Under the pieces are notes generated by a model that worked only from the letters and a program-made list of their open reading frames with translations, searched no databases and was not told the origin of the DNA. A stretch of 64,000 nucleotides of DNA from an uncultured Bacilli bacterium (lineage in GTDB: Bacteria > Bacillota_I > Bacilli_A > RF39 > UBA660), in assembly GCA_910584655.1 (NCBI GenBank), contig CAJUBJ010000005.1, positions 66,762 through 130,761 of the forward strand, in the 5' to 3' direction. This document shows, one piece after another, positions 16,167 to 26,335 of the stretch; the stretch's first letter is position 1; the number at the start of each line of letters is the position of its first letter. The position numbers and the translations under genes are program-made.

Positions 16167-19100
16167 ATGGCTAAAATAGCAAAATTTGGCGACCATAGAG
16201 AAAGAAAAACTTTCTCTAGAATTAAAAACACCTTAGAATTGACAGACTTATTAGAAATCCAAAAGAAATCATACCAAAGATTTCTAGAAGAAGGAATCAA
16301 GGAAGTATTTGAAGATTTATTTCCTGTAGAAAGTTTCACTGGTAACATTTCACTTGAACTTGGTGATTACTATTTTGAAACACCAAGATACACAGTAAAA
16401 GAAGCTAAAGAGCGTATGGTAAACTATGCTGCTCCTTTAAAGGTTCAAGCACGTGTATTCATTCATGAAACAGGTGAAGTAAAAGAACAAGAAATTTTCC
16501 TTGGTGATTTACCATTAATGACTGACGCTGGTACATTTATTATCAATGGTGCTGAACGTGTTATCGTATCTCAATTAGTAAGAAGTCCATCTGTTTACTA
16601 TAAAAAAGAAATCGATAAAAATGGAAGAAAAATAATTTCTGGTGAAATAATCCCTAACAAAGGTACTTGGTTAGAATATGAACTAGATGCAAGAGATATC
16701 TTCTATGTTCGTATTGATAGAACTCGTAAAGTAACAATTACAGCATTCTTAAGATCTTTAGGATTATCTTCAAATGAAGAAATTCTTGAAGTGTTTGGAG
16801 AAGATAAATACTTAGTAAATACTCTTGAAAAAGATAGTACTAAGAATATGGATGAAGCTTTAATTGAAATTTATGAGAAATTAAGACCAGGAGAACCTGC
16901 AACATTAGATTCTGCTAAGAACCAATTAATCACAAGATTCTTTGATAAGTTCCGTTACGACTTACAAAAAGTTGGACGTTACAAATTCAATAAAAAATTA
17001 AACGTTCTTGATAGATTATTAGGACAAAAAATAGCAGAAGATATCAAAGATGGTAAAGAAGTTGTAGTTCCAGAAGGAACAATAATTACAAAAGAAATTC
17101 TTGAAAATATTCGTCCTTTATTTGAAGCTGGTTATGGTGTTAAAGAAGTAACTATTAATGAGGAATTAGATGAATACAACAAAATTCAAGAAGTTAAAGT
17201 TTATGATAAAGATGACGAAACAATCGTTCATAAAATTATTGGTAATGATCAAACTATTGAATCACGCCGTTTAACAATTTCTGATATTTATGCATCAGTT
17301 TCATACTATTTAAATTTACAATATGGAATTGGTAACGATGATGAAATTGACCATTTAGGAAATAGACGTGTTCGTCAAGTTGGAGAACTAATCCAAACTC
17401 AATTCCGTGTTGGTATGTCTCGTATGGAAAGAGTAATTAGAGAGAGAATGACTACTCAAGAACTTGATACAGTTACTCCAAAAACTCTAATTAACATTCG
17501 TCCAGTTACAGCATGCTTAAAAGAATTCTTTGGTAGTTCACAATTATCAAAATTCATGGATCAAATTAATCCAATAGCTGAATTAACAGATAAAAGACGT
17601 TTATCTTGCTTAGGTCCTGGAGGATTATCTCGTGAAAGAGCTGGTATGGAAGTTCGTGACGTTAACCCAAGTCACTATGGTCGTATATGTCCAATAGAAT
17701 CACCAGAAGGACAAAATATCGGTCTTATTACATCACTAGCATCTTATGCTAAAATAAATGATTATGGTTTCATAATGACTCCATATCGTAAAGTTGTTAA
17801 TTGCAAATTAACAGATGAAATTGTATATTTAACTGCTGATGAAGAAGCAGATTACTATATTTCACAAGCTACATTAGATATCAATGATAATAATGAAATA
17901 ATTGATGAAAAAGTAGTAGCTCGTTTAAACGGTGATACTGTAATGGTTGCTAAAGAAAAAGTTAACTTTGTTGACGTAGCTCCTAACCAAATTGTATCTA
18001 TTACAACAAGTTGTATTCCTTTCCTAGAACATGATGATGCAACTCGTGCACTAATGGGTGCCAACATGCAACGTCAAGCAGTTCCACTTCTTACAACAGA
18101 AGCTCCAATCGTTGGTACTGGTATGGAATATATTGCAGCTCGTGACTCAGGTTCTACAATTGTTGCAAAAGCCGACGGAGTTGTTGAATATGCAGACTCT
18201 AAGAAAATCTTAGTTAAAACAGCAGGCGGTCAAGACACTTACTACCTTGCTAACTTTGAAAGAAGTAATGACGCATCAAATGTTAATCACCATCCATTAG
18301 TTAAAAAAGGTGACGCCGTACATAGAGGCGAAGTAATCGCTGATGGACCATCAACAGATAAAGGTGAATTAGCATTAGGTAAGAATATGACTATTGCTTT
18401 CATGACATGTAATGGATATAACTATGAAGATGCTGTTGTATTAAATGAAAGATTAGTTAAAGAAGATGTTTATACATCTTTACATATAGAACATTATGAC
18501 ATTGATTGTCGTGATACAAAATTAGGACCAGAAGAAATCACAAGAGATATTCCAAATGTAGGTGAAGATGCTCGTAAAAATCTTGATGCTAATGGTATCG
18601 TTAGAATTGGTACTGAAGTTAAAGATGGTGATATCTTAGTAGGTAAAGTAACACCAAAAGGTGTACAAGAATTAACAAGTGAAGAAAAATTATTACATGC
18701 AATATTCGGTGAAAAAACTCGTGAAGTTAGAGATACATCTTTAAGAGTTGATCATGGTGCAGGTGGAATTGTTCACGATGTTAAAATATATACTAAAGAA
18801 AACTCTGATGAACTACCAGCTGGTGTTTCAAAAATAGTTCGTGTATATATTATTCAAAAACGTAAAATTCAAGTTGGAGATAAAATGTCAGGACGTCACG
18901 GTAATAAAGGTGTTATATCACTTATCTTACCAGAAGAAGACATGCCTTATTTACCAGATGGTAGACCAGTTGATATTGTTCTTAACCCACAAGGTGTTCC
19001 TTCACGTATGAACATTGGACAAATCCTAGAATTACATTTAGGAATGGCTGGTAAAAAATTAGGACTTCATTATGCTACACCAGTATTTGATGGTGCAACA

Positions 19101-19778
19101 ATGGATGACATTAGCGCTGAATTAGCTACTGCTGGTATTGATCCAGATGGAAAAACTATCCTATACAATGGACGTACAGGTGAACCATTCGAAAATAGAG
19201 TATCAGTTGGTGTTATGTATATGATTAAACTACACCACATGGTTGACGATAAATTACATGCTCGTTCAACTGGTCCATACTCAATGGTTACACAACAACC
19301 ACTTGGTGGTAAAGCTCAATTTGGTGGACAAAGATTTGGAGAAATGGAAGTTTGGGCATTATATGCTTATGGAGCTGCACATGTTCTTCAAGAAATTTTA
19401 ACTGTTAAATCAGATGACGTTGTAGGACGTGTTAAGATATATGAAGCTATGGTTAAAGGTAAGACAATAAGTCAAGCTGGTATTCCAGAAAGCTTTAGAG
19501 TATTATTAAAAGAATTCCAAGCTCTAGGTTTAGATATTCAAGTAGTAAATCAAGATGATGATTTATGTGATATTCAAGACTTAGAACATGAAGATGATGA
19601 AGAAGCAATTTCAGTAAATGAAATTGGTAAAGAACTAATCAGTGATATGCCAGTTGAAGAACCAACTGATGTTGAAACTGAAGATTTAGAAGACATGGAT
19701 GAAGAAGATGATTTTGATAGTTTAGATGACATCGACTTTCCAGGTGAATTAGAAGAAGAGGAAGGTGAAGAACTATGA
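16167..19778 (+). CDS. rpoB: DNA-directed RNA polymerase subunit beta
   Basis: 1203 residues, full length, with canonical blocks (FFGSSQLSKFMDQINP, KRRLSCLGPGGLSRERAG, GRICPIESPEGQNIGL, GDKMSGRHGNKGV, PLGGKAQFGGQRFGEMEVW). It ends in a long acidic tail of about 60 residues. In the rifampicin pocket, the position equivalent to E. coli Gln513 is Lys462 (AAA 17550-17552) and His526 is Asp475 (GAT 17589-17591). Both are classical resistance substitutions in other bacteria, so intrinsic rifamycin resistance is predicted. The stop overlaps the rpoC start (ATGA). Confidence 0.99.
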   Translation: MAKIAKFGDHRERKTFSRIKNTLELTDLLEIQKKSYQRFLEEGIKEVFEDLFPVESFTGNISLELGDYYFETPRYTVKEAKERMVNYAAPLKVQARVFIHETGEVKEQEIFLGDLPLMTDAGTFIINGAERVIVSQLVRSPSVYYKKEIDKNGRKIISGEIIPNKGTWLEYELDARDIFYVRIDRTRKVTITAFLRSLGLSSNEEILEVFGEDKYLVNTLEKDSTKNMDEALIEIYEKLRPGEPATLDSAKNQLITRFFDKFRYDLQKVGRYKFNKKLNVLDRLLGQKIAEDIKDGKEVVVPEGTIITKEILENIRPLFEAGYGVKEVTINEELDEYNKIQEVKVYDKDDETIVHKIIGNDQTIESRRLTISDIYASVSYYLNLQYGIGNDDEIDHLGNRRVRQVGELIQTQFRVGMSRMERVIRERMTTQELDTVTPKTLINIRPVTACLKEFFGSSQLSKFMDQINPIAELTDKRRLSCLGPGGLSRERAGMEVRDVNPSHYGRICPIESPEGQNIGLITSLASYAKINDYGFIMTPYRKVVNCKLTDEIVYLTADEEADYYISQATLDINDNNEIIDEKVVARLNGDTVMVAKEKVNFVDVAPNQIVSITTSCIPFLEHDDATRALMGANMQRQAVPLLTTEAPIVGTGMEYIAARDSGSTIVAKADGVVEYADSKKILVKTAGGQDTYYLANFERSNDASNVNHHPLVKKGDAVHRGEVIADGPSTDKGELALGKNMTIAFMTCNGYNYEDAVVLNERLVKEDVYTSLHIEHYDIDCRDTKLGPEEITRDIPNVGEDARKNLDANGIVRIGTEVKDGDILVGKVTPKGVQELTSEEKLLHAIFGEKTREVRDTSLRVDHGAGGIVHDVKIYTKENSDELPAGVSKIVRVYIIQKRKIQVGDKMSGRHGNKGVISLILPEEDMPYLPDGRPVDIVLNPQGVPSRMNIGQILELHLGMAGKKLGLHYATPVFDGATMDDISAELATAGIDPDGKTILYNGRTGEPFENRVSVGVMYMIKLHHMVDDKLHARSTGPYSMVTQQPLGGKAQFGGQRFGEMEVWALYAYGAAHVLQEILTVKSDDVVGRVKIYEAMVKGKTISQAGIPESFRVLLKEFQALGLDIQVVNQDDDLCDIQDLEHEDDEEAISVNEIGKELISDMPVEEPTDVETEDLEDMDEEDDFDSLDDIDFPGELEEEEGEEL

Positions 19779-22700
19779 TAGATGCTAACAGCTTTAAAGG
19801 TATCAAAATAGGAATTGCATCTCCTGAAAAAATAAGAAGTTGGTCTTATGGAGAAGTTAAAAAACCAGAAACAATCAATTATCGTACTTTAAAACCTGAA
19901 CGTGATGGATTATTCTGTGAAAAAATCTTTGGACCATCAAAAGACTTTGAATGTTCTTGTGGTAAATATAAAAGATTAAGATACAAAAATGTTATTTGTG
20001 ATAGATGTGGAGTAGAAGTAACTAGTTCTAAAGTTAGACGTGAACGTATGGGACATATAGAACTAGCTTCTCCTTGTTCACACATCTGGTTCTTTAAAGG
20101 AATACCATCAAAAATGGGACTAGTTCTAGATATGTCTCCAAGAGACTTAGAAGAAGTACTATATTTTGTAAGTTACGTAGTAATTGATCCAGGACAAGCT
20201 CCTTTAGAGAAAAAACAAACTCTTTCTGACAAAGAATATCGCGCATATTATGAAAAATATGGAAGTACATTTAGAGTTGGAATGGGTGCAGAAGCAATTC
20301 AAGAACTTCTTAAAGAAGTAGATGTTTCTAAAGAAGTAGAAGAACTTCGTGCAGAACTTGAAAACTGTACTGGACAAAAAAGAATTCGTTTAGTTAAACG
20401 TTTAGATTGTCTAGTTGCATTTGAAGAATCTGGTAATAAACCTGAATGGATGATACTAGAAGCACTTCCAGTAATTCCACCAGACATTAGACCAATGATT
20501 CAATTAGATGGTGGTAGATTTGCAACATCTGACTTAAATGACTTATATAGAAGAATTATTAATCGTAATAATCGTCTTAAAAAGTTACTTGAATTAGGTG
20601 CACCAACTATCATCGTACAAAATGAAAAACGTATGCTTCAAGAAGCAGTAGACTCATTATTCGATAATGGTCGTCGTGGAAGAAGTATTACAGCAGCAGG
20701 TAATAGACCACTTAAGTCTTTATCTAGTATGTTAAAAGGTAAACAAGGTCGTTTCCGTCAAAACCTACTTGGAAAACGTGTTGACTACTCTGGTCGTTCA
20801 GTTATTTGTGTAGGACCTAATTTGAAAATGTATCAATGTGGTATTCCAAAAGAAATGGCTTTAGAATTATTTAAACCACATGTAATCAATGGACTTGTTG
20901 AAAGAGGACTTGCTCATAATATTAAAGGAGCTAAGAAATTAATTGAAAGTCGTGATGAATGTGTTTGGGATGTAGTAGAAGATTGCATTACAGAACATCC
21001 AGTTATGTTAAACCGTGCTCCTACACTACATAGACTTGGTATTCAAGCGTTTGAACCTAAATTAGTTGGTGGTAAAGCTATTCGTCTTCACCCATTAGTT
21101 TGTACAGGATTCAATGCTGACTTCGATGGTGACCAAATGGCTGTTCACGTACCTTTATCAGAAGAAGCAAAAGCAGAAGCAAGACTTCTAATGCTAGGTG
21201 CTCAAAATATTCTTGATCCAAAATCAGGAAAACCAATCGTTACACCATCACAAGATATGGTATTAGGTAACTATTATCTTTCTATCGAAGAACCAGGAGA
21301 AGAAAATGAAGGTAAAGTTTATAAAAATTCTAATGAAGCAATCATGGCTTACGAAAGAAGAGAGATAACTTTACATACAAGAATTGCAATTCCAGTAAGT
21401 TCATTTAAATATAAATTATTTACTGATGACCAAAAGAGTAAATATCTTGTTACAACAGCTGGTAAACTAATATTCAATGAAATTTTACCTGATTCATTCC
21501 CTTATATTAATGAAGCAAGTAAAGAGAATATTGAAAATATTACACCAAGCAAATTCTTCTTAAGCATGGGAACTGACATTAAAGCTGCTATAGCTGAAAT
21601 GGAACCAGTAACACCATTTGTTAAGAAAAACTTATCACAAATAATTGCTCAAATCTTTAAAAGATATAAAACAACTGAAACATCAGGTGTTCTAGATGCA
21701 ATGAAAGATTTAGGATTTAAATATTCAACAATCGCTGGTATAACAGTTTCAGCATTTGATATTATCGAAGCTAAAGATAAAAATGAAAAAATCGATGAAG
21801 CTCAAGCTAAAGTTGATAAGATTAATAAACAATATCAAAGAGGTTTAATAACTGAAGAAGAAAGATTCAACAATGTAATTCAAGTATGGAATGATACAAA
21901 AGATGATGTTGAAGCTGAGTTAAAAGGAATTAGTGGTGGCGACCACAAAAATCCAATATTCATGATGATGAACTCTGGAGCTCGTGGTAACGCTGGAAAC
22001 TTTACACAACTTGCAGGTATGCGTGGTTTAATGGCTAAGCCAAATGGACAACCAGTAGAAATTCCAATCAAGTCAAACTTTATTGAAGGCTTAAATGTGT
22101 CTGAATTCTTCTTAAGTACACATGGTGCTCGTAAAGGTTCTGCCGATACAGCTCTTCGTACTGCCGATTCAGGATATATGACACGTCGTTTGGTTGACGT
22201 TGCTCAAGACATAATAGTTAAAGAAGCTGATTGTGGTGCTATTTCTGGTATCGTAGTTGAAGACTTCATTGACGAAAAGAGTGGTACAATAATTGAATCA
22301 CTAGAAGATCGTATTATTGGTAGATATACAGCTACAAAAGTAATTAATCCAGAAACAAAAGAATTAATTATAGATAAGAATGAAATGATTAATGAAAATA
22401 TCGCTAAAAAGATTGTTAAAGCGGGTATTAAGAAAGTTGAAATTCGTAGTGCACTAACTTGTAAGAGCCAATTTGGTGTATGTCAAAAATGTTATGGACG
22501 TAACCTTGCAACTGGCAATTTAGTTGAAACAGGCGAAGCAGTAGGTGTAATGGCAGCTCAATCAATTGGTGAACCAGGTACACAACTTACAATGCGTACA
22601 TTCCACTCAGGAGGTGTTGCGCATGGTGGTGACGCCGATATCACACAAGGTCTTCCACGTGTTGAAGAATTATTCGAAGCTCGTAATCCGAAAGCAAAAG

Positions 22701-23527
22701 CTACTATTTCTGAAATTACAGGTAGAGTAGCAAGTATTGAAGCAGCAAATGGAAAACACAAAATTGTTGTTGAAAACGATGTTGAATCACGCGAACATAC
22801 AACTCTATACAACTCTAAAGTTCGTGTAGAAGTTGGACAAAATGTTGTAGCAGGTGAACAATTAACAGAAGGTTCAGTAAGTCCAAAAGAATTACTAGCT
22901 GTTACAGATCCAATTACTGCTGAAAGCTATATCTTAAAAGAAATTCAAAAAGTTTACAAATCACAAGGTGTTGATATCTCTGACAAACATATCGAAGTTA
23001 TCGTACGTCGCATGATTTCTAAAATGAAAATTGTTGATGGTGGAGATACAGGACTTGTAGAAGGTCTATCTGTATCACTACATGACTTCAATGCTGCAAA
23101 TAAACCAGTTATCTTAAATGGTGGAGTACCAGCAACAGGTCGTCCTATAATGCTTGGTATAACAAAATCATCATTAGAAACTGATTCATGGTTATCAGCT
23201 GCTTCATTCCAAGAAACTACTAGAGTTTTAACAGAAGCTGCTATCAAAGGTAAAACTGATGATTTAAGAGGATTAAAAGAAAATGTTATAATCGGTAAAT
23301 TAATCCCAGCAGGTACAGGAGCTAAACAATATAGTAACATTGAAATGATGTTAGAAAAAGAATTCATGAGTGATGAACCAAGTGAATTTTTAGAAGAACA
23401 ACTTATCGACGATGATGAAATCAGAGAAGAAGTTGCTGCAATGGATATTGAACCAGAAGTTGCAGAAGATATTGTAGAAGTTGAAAATGATTCTGTTGAA
23501 TCAGATTTAGCTGAACAATTAAGCTAA
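19775..23527 (+). CDS. rpoC: DNA-directed RNA polymerase subunit beta'
   Basis: 1250 residues, full length. The N-terminal zinc site is CSCGKY with CDRCGVE. The catalytic loop NADFDGDQMAVH holds the three Mg2+ Asp residues. HNIKGAKK, the bridge/trigger region (QLAGMRGLMAKPNGQ, MTRRLVDVAQD) and the second zinc site (CKSQFGVCQKCYGRNL) are all present. The start overlaps rpoB by 4 nt, so translation is coupled. The C-terminal tail is acidic like that of RpoB. A strong terminator follows at once. Confidence 0.99.
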   Translation: MIDANSFKGIKIGIASPEKIRSWSYGEVKKPETINYRTLKPERDGLFCEKIFGPSKDFECSCGKYKRLRYKNVICDRCGVEVTSSKVRRERMGHIELASPCSHIWFFKGIPSKMGLVLDMSPRDLEEVLYFVSYVVIDPGQAPLEKKQTLSDKEYRAYYEKYGSTFRVGMGAEAIQELLKEVDVSKEVEELRAELENCTGQKRIRLVKRLDCLVAFEESGNKPEWMILEALPVIPPDIRPMIQLDGGRFATSDLNDLYRRIINRNNRLKKLLELGAPTIIVQNEKRMLQEAVDSLFDNGRRGRSITAAGNRPLKSLSSMLKGKQGRFRQNLLGKRVDYSGRSVICVGPNLKMYQCGIPKEMALELFKPHVINGLVERGLAHNIKGAKKLIESRDECVWDVVEDCITEHPVMLNRAPTLHRLGIQAFEPKLVGGKAIRLHPLVCTGFNADFDGDQMAVHVPLSEEAKAEARLLMLGAQNILDPKSGKPIVTPSQDMVLGNYYLSIEEPGEENEGKVYKNSNEAIMAYERREITLHTRIAIPVSSFKYKLFTDDQKSKYLVTTAGKLIFNEILPDSFPYINEASKENIENITPSKFFLSMGTDIKAAIAEMEPVTPFVKKNLSQIIAQIFKRYKTTETSGVLDAMKDLGFKYSTIAGITVSAFDIIEAKDKNEKIDEAQAKVDKINKQYQRGLITEEERFNNVIQVWNDTKDDVEAELKGISGGDHKNPIFMMMNSGARGNAGNFTQLAGMRGLMAKPNGQPVEIPIKSNFIEGLNVSEFFLSTHGARKGSADTALRTADSGYMTRRLVDVAQDIIVKEADCGAISGIVVEDFIDEKSGTIIESLEDRIIGRYTATKVINPETKELIIDKNEMINENIAKKIVKAGIKKVEIRSALTCKSQFGVCQKCYGRNLATGNLVETGEAVGVMAAQSIGEPGTQLTMRTFHSGGVAHGGDADITQGLPRVEELFEARNPKAKATISEITGRVASIEAANGKHKIVVENDVESREHTTLYNSKVRVEVGQNVVAGEQLTEGSVSPKELLAVTDPITAESYILKEIQKVYKSQGVDISDKHIEVIVRRMISKMKIVDGGDTGLVEGLSVSLHDFNAANKPVILNGGVPATGRPIMLGITKSSLETDSWLSAASFQETTRVLTEAAIKGKTDDLRGLKENVIIGKLIPAGTGAKQYSNIEMMLEKEFMSDEPSEFLEEQLIDDDEIREEVAAMDIEPEVAEDIVEVENDSVESDLAEQLS

Positions 23528-23530
23528 TAA

Positions 23531-23559
23531 AAAGATGCATTTAATGCATCTTTTTTTTT
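23531..23559 (+). terminator. Intrinsic terminator of rpoB-rpoC
   Basis: AAAGATGCAT (23531-23540) / ATGCATCTTT (23544-23553), loop TTA, T run to 23559. Confidence 0.93.
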
Positions 23560-23569
23560 GACAAAACAA

Positions 23570-23604
23570 AAAAGTGTGAAGTATATTTTTTACTTCACAC
23601 TTTT
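23570..23604 (-). terminator. Intrinsic terminator for the minus-strand gene at 23590
   Basis: Perfect 14-bp arms 23570-23583 and 23591-23604. The right arm includes the last codons and stop of the minus-strand gene; read on the minus strand the stem is followed by T residues. Confidence 0.85.
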
Positions 23605-24399
23605 CAAACCTAAAAGATTCTTTACTTTTCTAGAAAGATAACTATTTTTATATCTCTCTTGTAAAATAGCAGAGTCATCTAAGTTATCTTTATCATATTT
23701 TTTTCCAATCATTTTATATATGTCATAAGCTTTTTTATATATCTTTATAGCCAATAATGCTGATTCTAAATTACTAATCCTTGGTATCATTAATTGAAGA
23801 CTAACAACATATCCTTCTTCATTATAAATAGGAATTGCATATACCATTTTTTCCATAATTTCAATTGAAGTATCAACCTTTTTTGTTTTATCTTTAATAA
23901 ACTCCCAAAATTCTTCCTCAAAGTCTAAAAAAGATTTTAAACTTTCTAAATTTTCACCCAGAGCAATAACTTCTCCAGCATAAGAGCTATCTTCAATTAG
24001 AGTAGGGAATCCACATCTTGGTCTATATCCTCTATGTTCTTCTTTTAATTCAGCAGCGTCTTCAATACCATTTATCACATCATAATAATACAAAACAGTC
24101 TTATCATTTACATCATCTAGCATTTCAACTACCTCTTGAGTTGCCGCAATATCAAACTTATCAATGTTTTGTAATATATAATTTAGTAAAGTTCTTTCTG
24201 TTTTTATAATCTTAAACATTTCTTTTATAATATTTAAATTATCACGAGTAACCTTGTTTGAACTTCCAAAAGTAAACAAAGATTTAAAGTATGATCCTAA
24301 ACTATACATAGTTATTAAACACATTTGTTCAATACTACCATCTTTCATTTCACATATATTCTCATATAAATTTCTTTTTTCATCATCAATTGTCATCAT
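23590..24399 (-). CDS. Protein of unknown function
   Basis: 269 residues, not recognised. It looks all-helical and cytoplasmic: long alternating charged segments, no signal peptide. One cluster is rich in aromatic and acidic residues (FLDFEEEFWEFIKDKTKK). A short Cys/Pro element (YRPRCGFPTLIEDSS) is the only distinctive feature. RBS TAGGAG lies 9 nt before the ATG; a second ATG follows directly. It has its own promoter and terminator and lies back-to-back with rpoC's end, so it is an independent unit. Confidence 0.78.
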   Translation of the reverse strand: MMTIDDEKRNLYENICEMKDGSIEQMCLITMYSLGSYFKSLFTFGSSNKVTRDNLNIIKEMFKIIKTERTLLNYILQNIDKFDIAATQEVVEMLDDVNDKTVLYYYDVINGIEDAAELKEEHRGYRPRCGFPTLIEDSSYAGEVIALGENLESLKSFLDFEEEFWEFIKDKTKKVDTSIEIMEKMVYAIPIYNEEGYVVSLQLMIPRISNLESALLAIKIYKKAYDIYKMIGKKYDKDNLDDSAILQERYKNSYLSRKVKNLLGLKSVK

Positions 24400-24421
24400 A
24401 AGTCATTTCTCCTAACTATTT

Positions 24422-24449
24422 ATTATACAGAAATAAATTGAAAAAGCAA
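24422..24449 (-). promoter_or_regulatory. Sigma-A promoter for the 23590-24399 gene
   Basis: On the minus strand: TTGCTT (24449-24444), 16-bp spacer, TATAAT (24427-24422). Confidence 0.65.
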
Positions 24450-24542
24450 TAACAGAAAATTGTTCATCTTTTTAATTTCGGCACAATAAATTTAAATAAA
24501 GTTAATCAAATAAAATTAAAATTTGTTAATATATAATTATAA

Positions 24543-24572
24543 TAAAAAAGAAAGTAATTATTTTACTTTCTT
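24543..24572 (-). terminator. Intrinsic terminator after pepT
   Basis: AAGAAAGTAA (24548-24557) / TTACTTTCTT (24563-24572). On the minus strand the stem is followed by a T run. Confidence 0.8.
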
Positions 24573-25787
24573 CATAACATCATTTTCTTTAGAAAATTGT
24601 CTTACAATAGATAATAGTATTTCTGATGTTTTCATCATATCTTCTAAACAAATATATTCATACCTACTATGAAAATTGTGCCCACCAGTTCCAATGTTAG
24701 GACAAGGTATACCATCATAAGTTAAACGGCATCCATCTGTTCCACCACGAATAGGAAGAATAAATGGCTCAACACCAGAATTCTTTATTGCTAATAATGT
24801 ATTAGAAATCAAAGTAGGATCTTTTTCAATAATTTCTAAAATATTATAATAAGAATCTTTAATAGACAAACTAATACAATTACCATATTTTCTATTTAAT
24901 TTCTCAACAATCGACTCTAAAATTTGTTTTCTTTTTTTAAATTCACTACTATCAAAATCTCTAATAAGATACTTCATATTTGCTTCTTCTAAATTACCAC
25001 TCATATTCATTAAGCAGAAATAACCTTCACGATTTTCACTATTTTCTGGTACTTCATCTGGTAGTAAAGAATTAATTAATGTAGCAATATGAACAGCATT
25101 AACTAGTTTATCTTTTGCATAACCAAGATGATGTACAATTCCTTTTATGTTTATAGTAGCGCTAGCAGCATTAAAGTTTTCATATGAAAATTCACCAACA
25201 GTACTGCCATCAATAGTATAAGCAAAATCAGGAGTAAATAACTCTTTATTAAGATGTAACGTTCCTAATCCAATTTCTTCATCAGGAGTAAAACAGACAT
25301 AAATATCACCATGATCTTCATAAGAAAGATTTAATGTTTGCAATAAATCCATAATCTCTGCAATACCAGCTTTATCATCAGCTCCTAATAGAGTAGTGCC
25401 ATCACTTGTGATAAGTGTTTTACCAATATGATTTTTTAAGTCTGGATTTTCACTGACTTTAAGTATAACATCATTACTTAGAGTAATGTTATTTCCATCA
25501 TAATCGTATATAATTTTTGGAGATATATCTTTCCCTTTAGAATCCTCAGAAGTATCCATATGAGCGATAAAACCTATTTTAGGTAGATTTTCATTTCCAA
25601 CTAGTCTTCCATAAACATAGCAATGTTTTTGATCATAGTAAACATCTTTTAAATTTAAGCTTATTAACTCAGTCTCCAACAACTTAGCTAGTTTTCTTTG
25701 ATTTTCTGTACTAGGAGTGTCATCTTTTGAAGAATCTGATGTAGTATCAATTGCCACATAATTTAAAAATCTTTCTAATATATTCAT
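24558..25787 (-). CDS. pepT: Peptidase T (tripeptide aminopeptidase, M20)
   Basis: 409 residues, the standard PepT length. Dizinc motifs: IAHMDTSED, LLGADDKAGIAE, FTPDEEIGLG, DGSTVGEFSYE and the C-terminal GTGGHNFHSRYE. It removes N-terminal residues from tripeptides in the cytoplasm. The frame opens at GTG 25799, but GTGAGGAA there is the RBS, so ATG 25787 (MNILERFL) is the start. An extended -10 TGATATAAT lies at 25820-25812 on the minus strand. It stands alone, with its own terminator. Confidence 0.97.
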   Translation of the reverse strand: MNILERFLNYVAIDTTSDSSKDDTPSTENQRKLAKLLETELISLNLKDVYYDQKHCYVYGRLVGNENLPKIGFIAHMDTSEDSKGKDISPKIIYDYDGNNITLSNDVILKVSENPDLKNHIGKTLITSDGTTLLGADDKAGIAEIMDLLQTLNLSYEDHGDIYVCFTPDEEIGLGTLHLNKELFTPDFAYTIDGSTVGEFSYENFNAASATINIKGIVHHLGYAKDKLVNAVHIATLINSLLPDEVPENSENREGYFCLMNMSGNLEEANMKYLIRDFDSSEFKKRKQILESIVEKLNRKYGNCISLSIKDSYYNILEIIEKDPTLISNTLLAIKNSGVEPFILPIRGGTDGCRLTYDGIPCPNIGTGGHNFHSRYEYICLEDMMKTSEILLSIVRQFSKENDVMKKVK

Positions 25788-25860
25788 AATATTCCTCACT
25801 TTTTAATGATTATTATATCATATTGTAATTATTAAAAACAGAGAAGAATATTTAAGCAAA

Positions 25861-25884
25861 AGAAAAAGTCCTTTATAAGGACTT
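25861..25884 (-). terminator. Intrinsic terminator after tRNA-Ala
   Basis: AAGTCCTT (25866-25873) / AAGGACTT (25877-25884), 3-nt loop, T run on the minus strand. Confidence 0.88.
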
Positions 25885-25895
25885 AAATTGTTCAA

Positions 25896-25972
25896 TGGTG
25901 GAGGATGTGGGATTCGAACCCGCGACCCCCTGCGTGCAGGGCAGGTGCTCTAGCCAGCTGAGCTAATCCCCC
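25896..25972 (-). tRNA. tRNA-Ala (anticodon TGC)
   Basis: 77 nt with encoded CCA. The acceptor GGGGGAT pairs with ATCCTCC (one G-U). The anticodon stem CCTGC/GCAGG closes loop CCTGCAC, placing TGC at 25938-25936. T arm is GCGGGTTCGAATCCCAC. It is a lone gene with its own promoter, not part of an rRNA operon. Confidence 0.95.
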
Positions 25973-25984
25973 AAGAACAAACTT

Positions 25985-26013
25985 ATAATATCATATAATT
26001 TTGTCCTATGCAA
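25985..26013 (-). promoter_or_regulatory. Promoter of tRNA-Ala
   Basis: Minus strand: TTGCAT (26013-26008), 17-bp spacer, TATTAT (25990-25985), 12 bp before the tRNA 5' end. Confidence 0.65.
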
Positions 26014-26020
26014 GCATTTT

Positions 26021-26335
26021 TTAATAAATTTCAATAATTTGTGAAAAAAATACAAAAAAATTAGCATTTATAGTAATTCTTTGTCTATTTCCATCGATAT
26101 TAGTAACTTTTCCTTCCATTAAATAAAATCTTCCATCTCTATAATACTTGATTTTTATATTAGTTTGATTATTAAAAGATATAATAATTTTATTTTGTAA
26201 TTCTTGTATTTGATCATCAGATAGTACAGGCATTTTTATTTTATTTTTTTCACTCAATACTTCATTTATCATTTTTCCACTCGAAACTAACGCATTAAAC
26301 GGTTGCCACTTTAACATTCCTCTGTTAGTTATCAT
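26021..26335 (-). CDS. YolD-like protein
   Basis: 104 residues opening with NRGMLKWQPFNAL, the signature of the YolD family, followed by an SH3-like C-terminal half. YolD-like genes are regularly paired with UvrX/YqjW-type Y-family polymerases and are thought to act with them, much as UmuD does with UmuC. It starts 4 nt inside the polymerase gene's end (ATGA-type overlap), so the two are translationally coupled. The exact activity is not established. Confidence 0.88.
   Translation of the reverse strand: MITNRGMLKWQPFNALVSSGKMINEVLSEKNKIKMPVLSDDQIQELQNKIIISFNNQTNIKIKYYRDGRFYLMEGKVTNIDGNRQRITINANFFVFFSQIIEIY

Noticed and set aside
22954..23367. Long antisense reading frame within rpoC
   Set aside because: It mirrors rpoC codons, has no RBS or homology, and is a shadow of the real gene; the same holds for antisense frames in ileS and rpoB.
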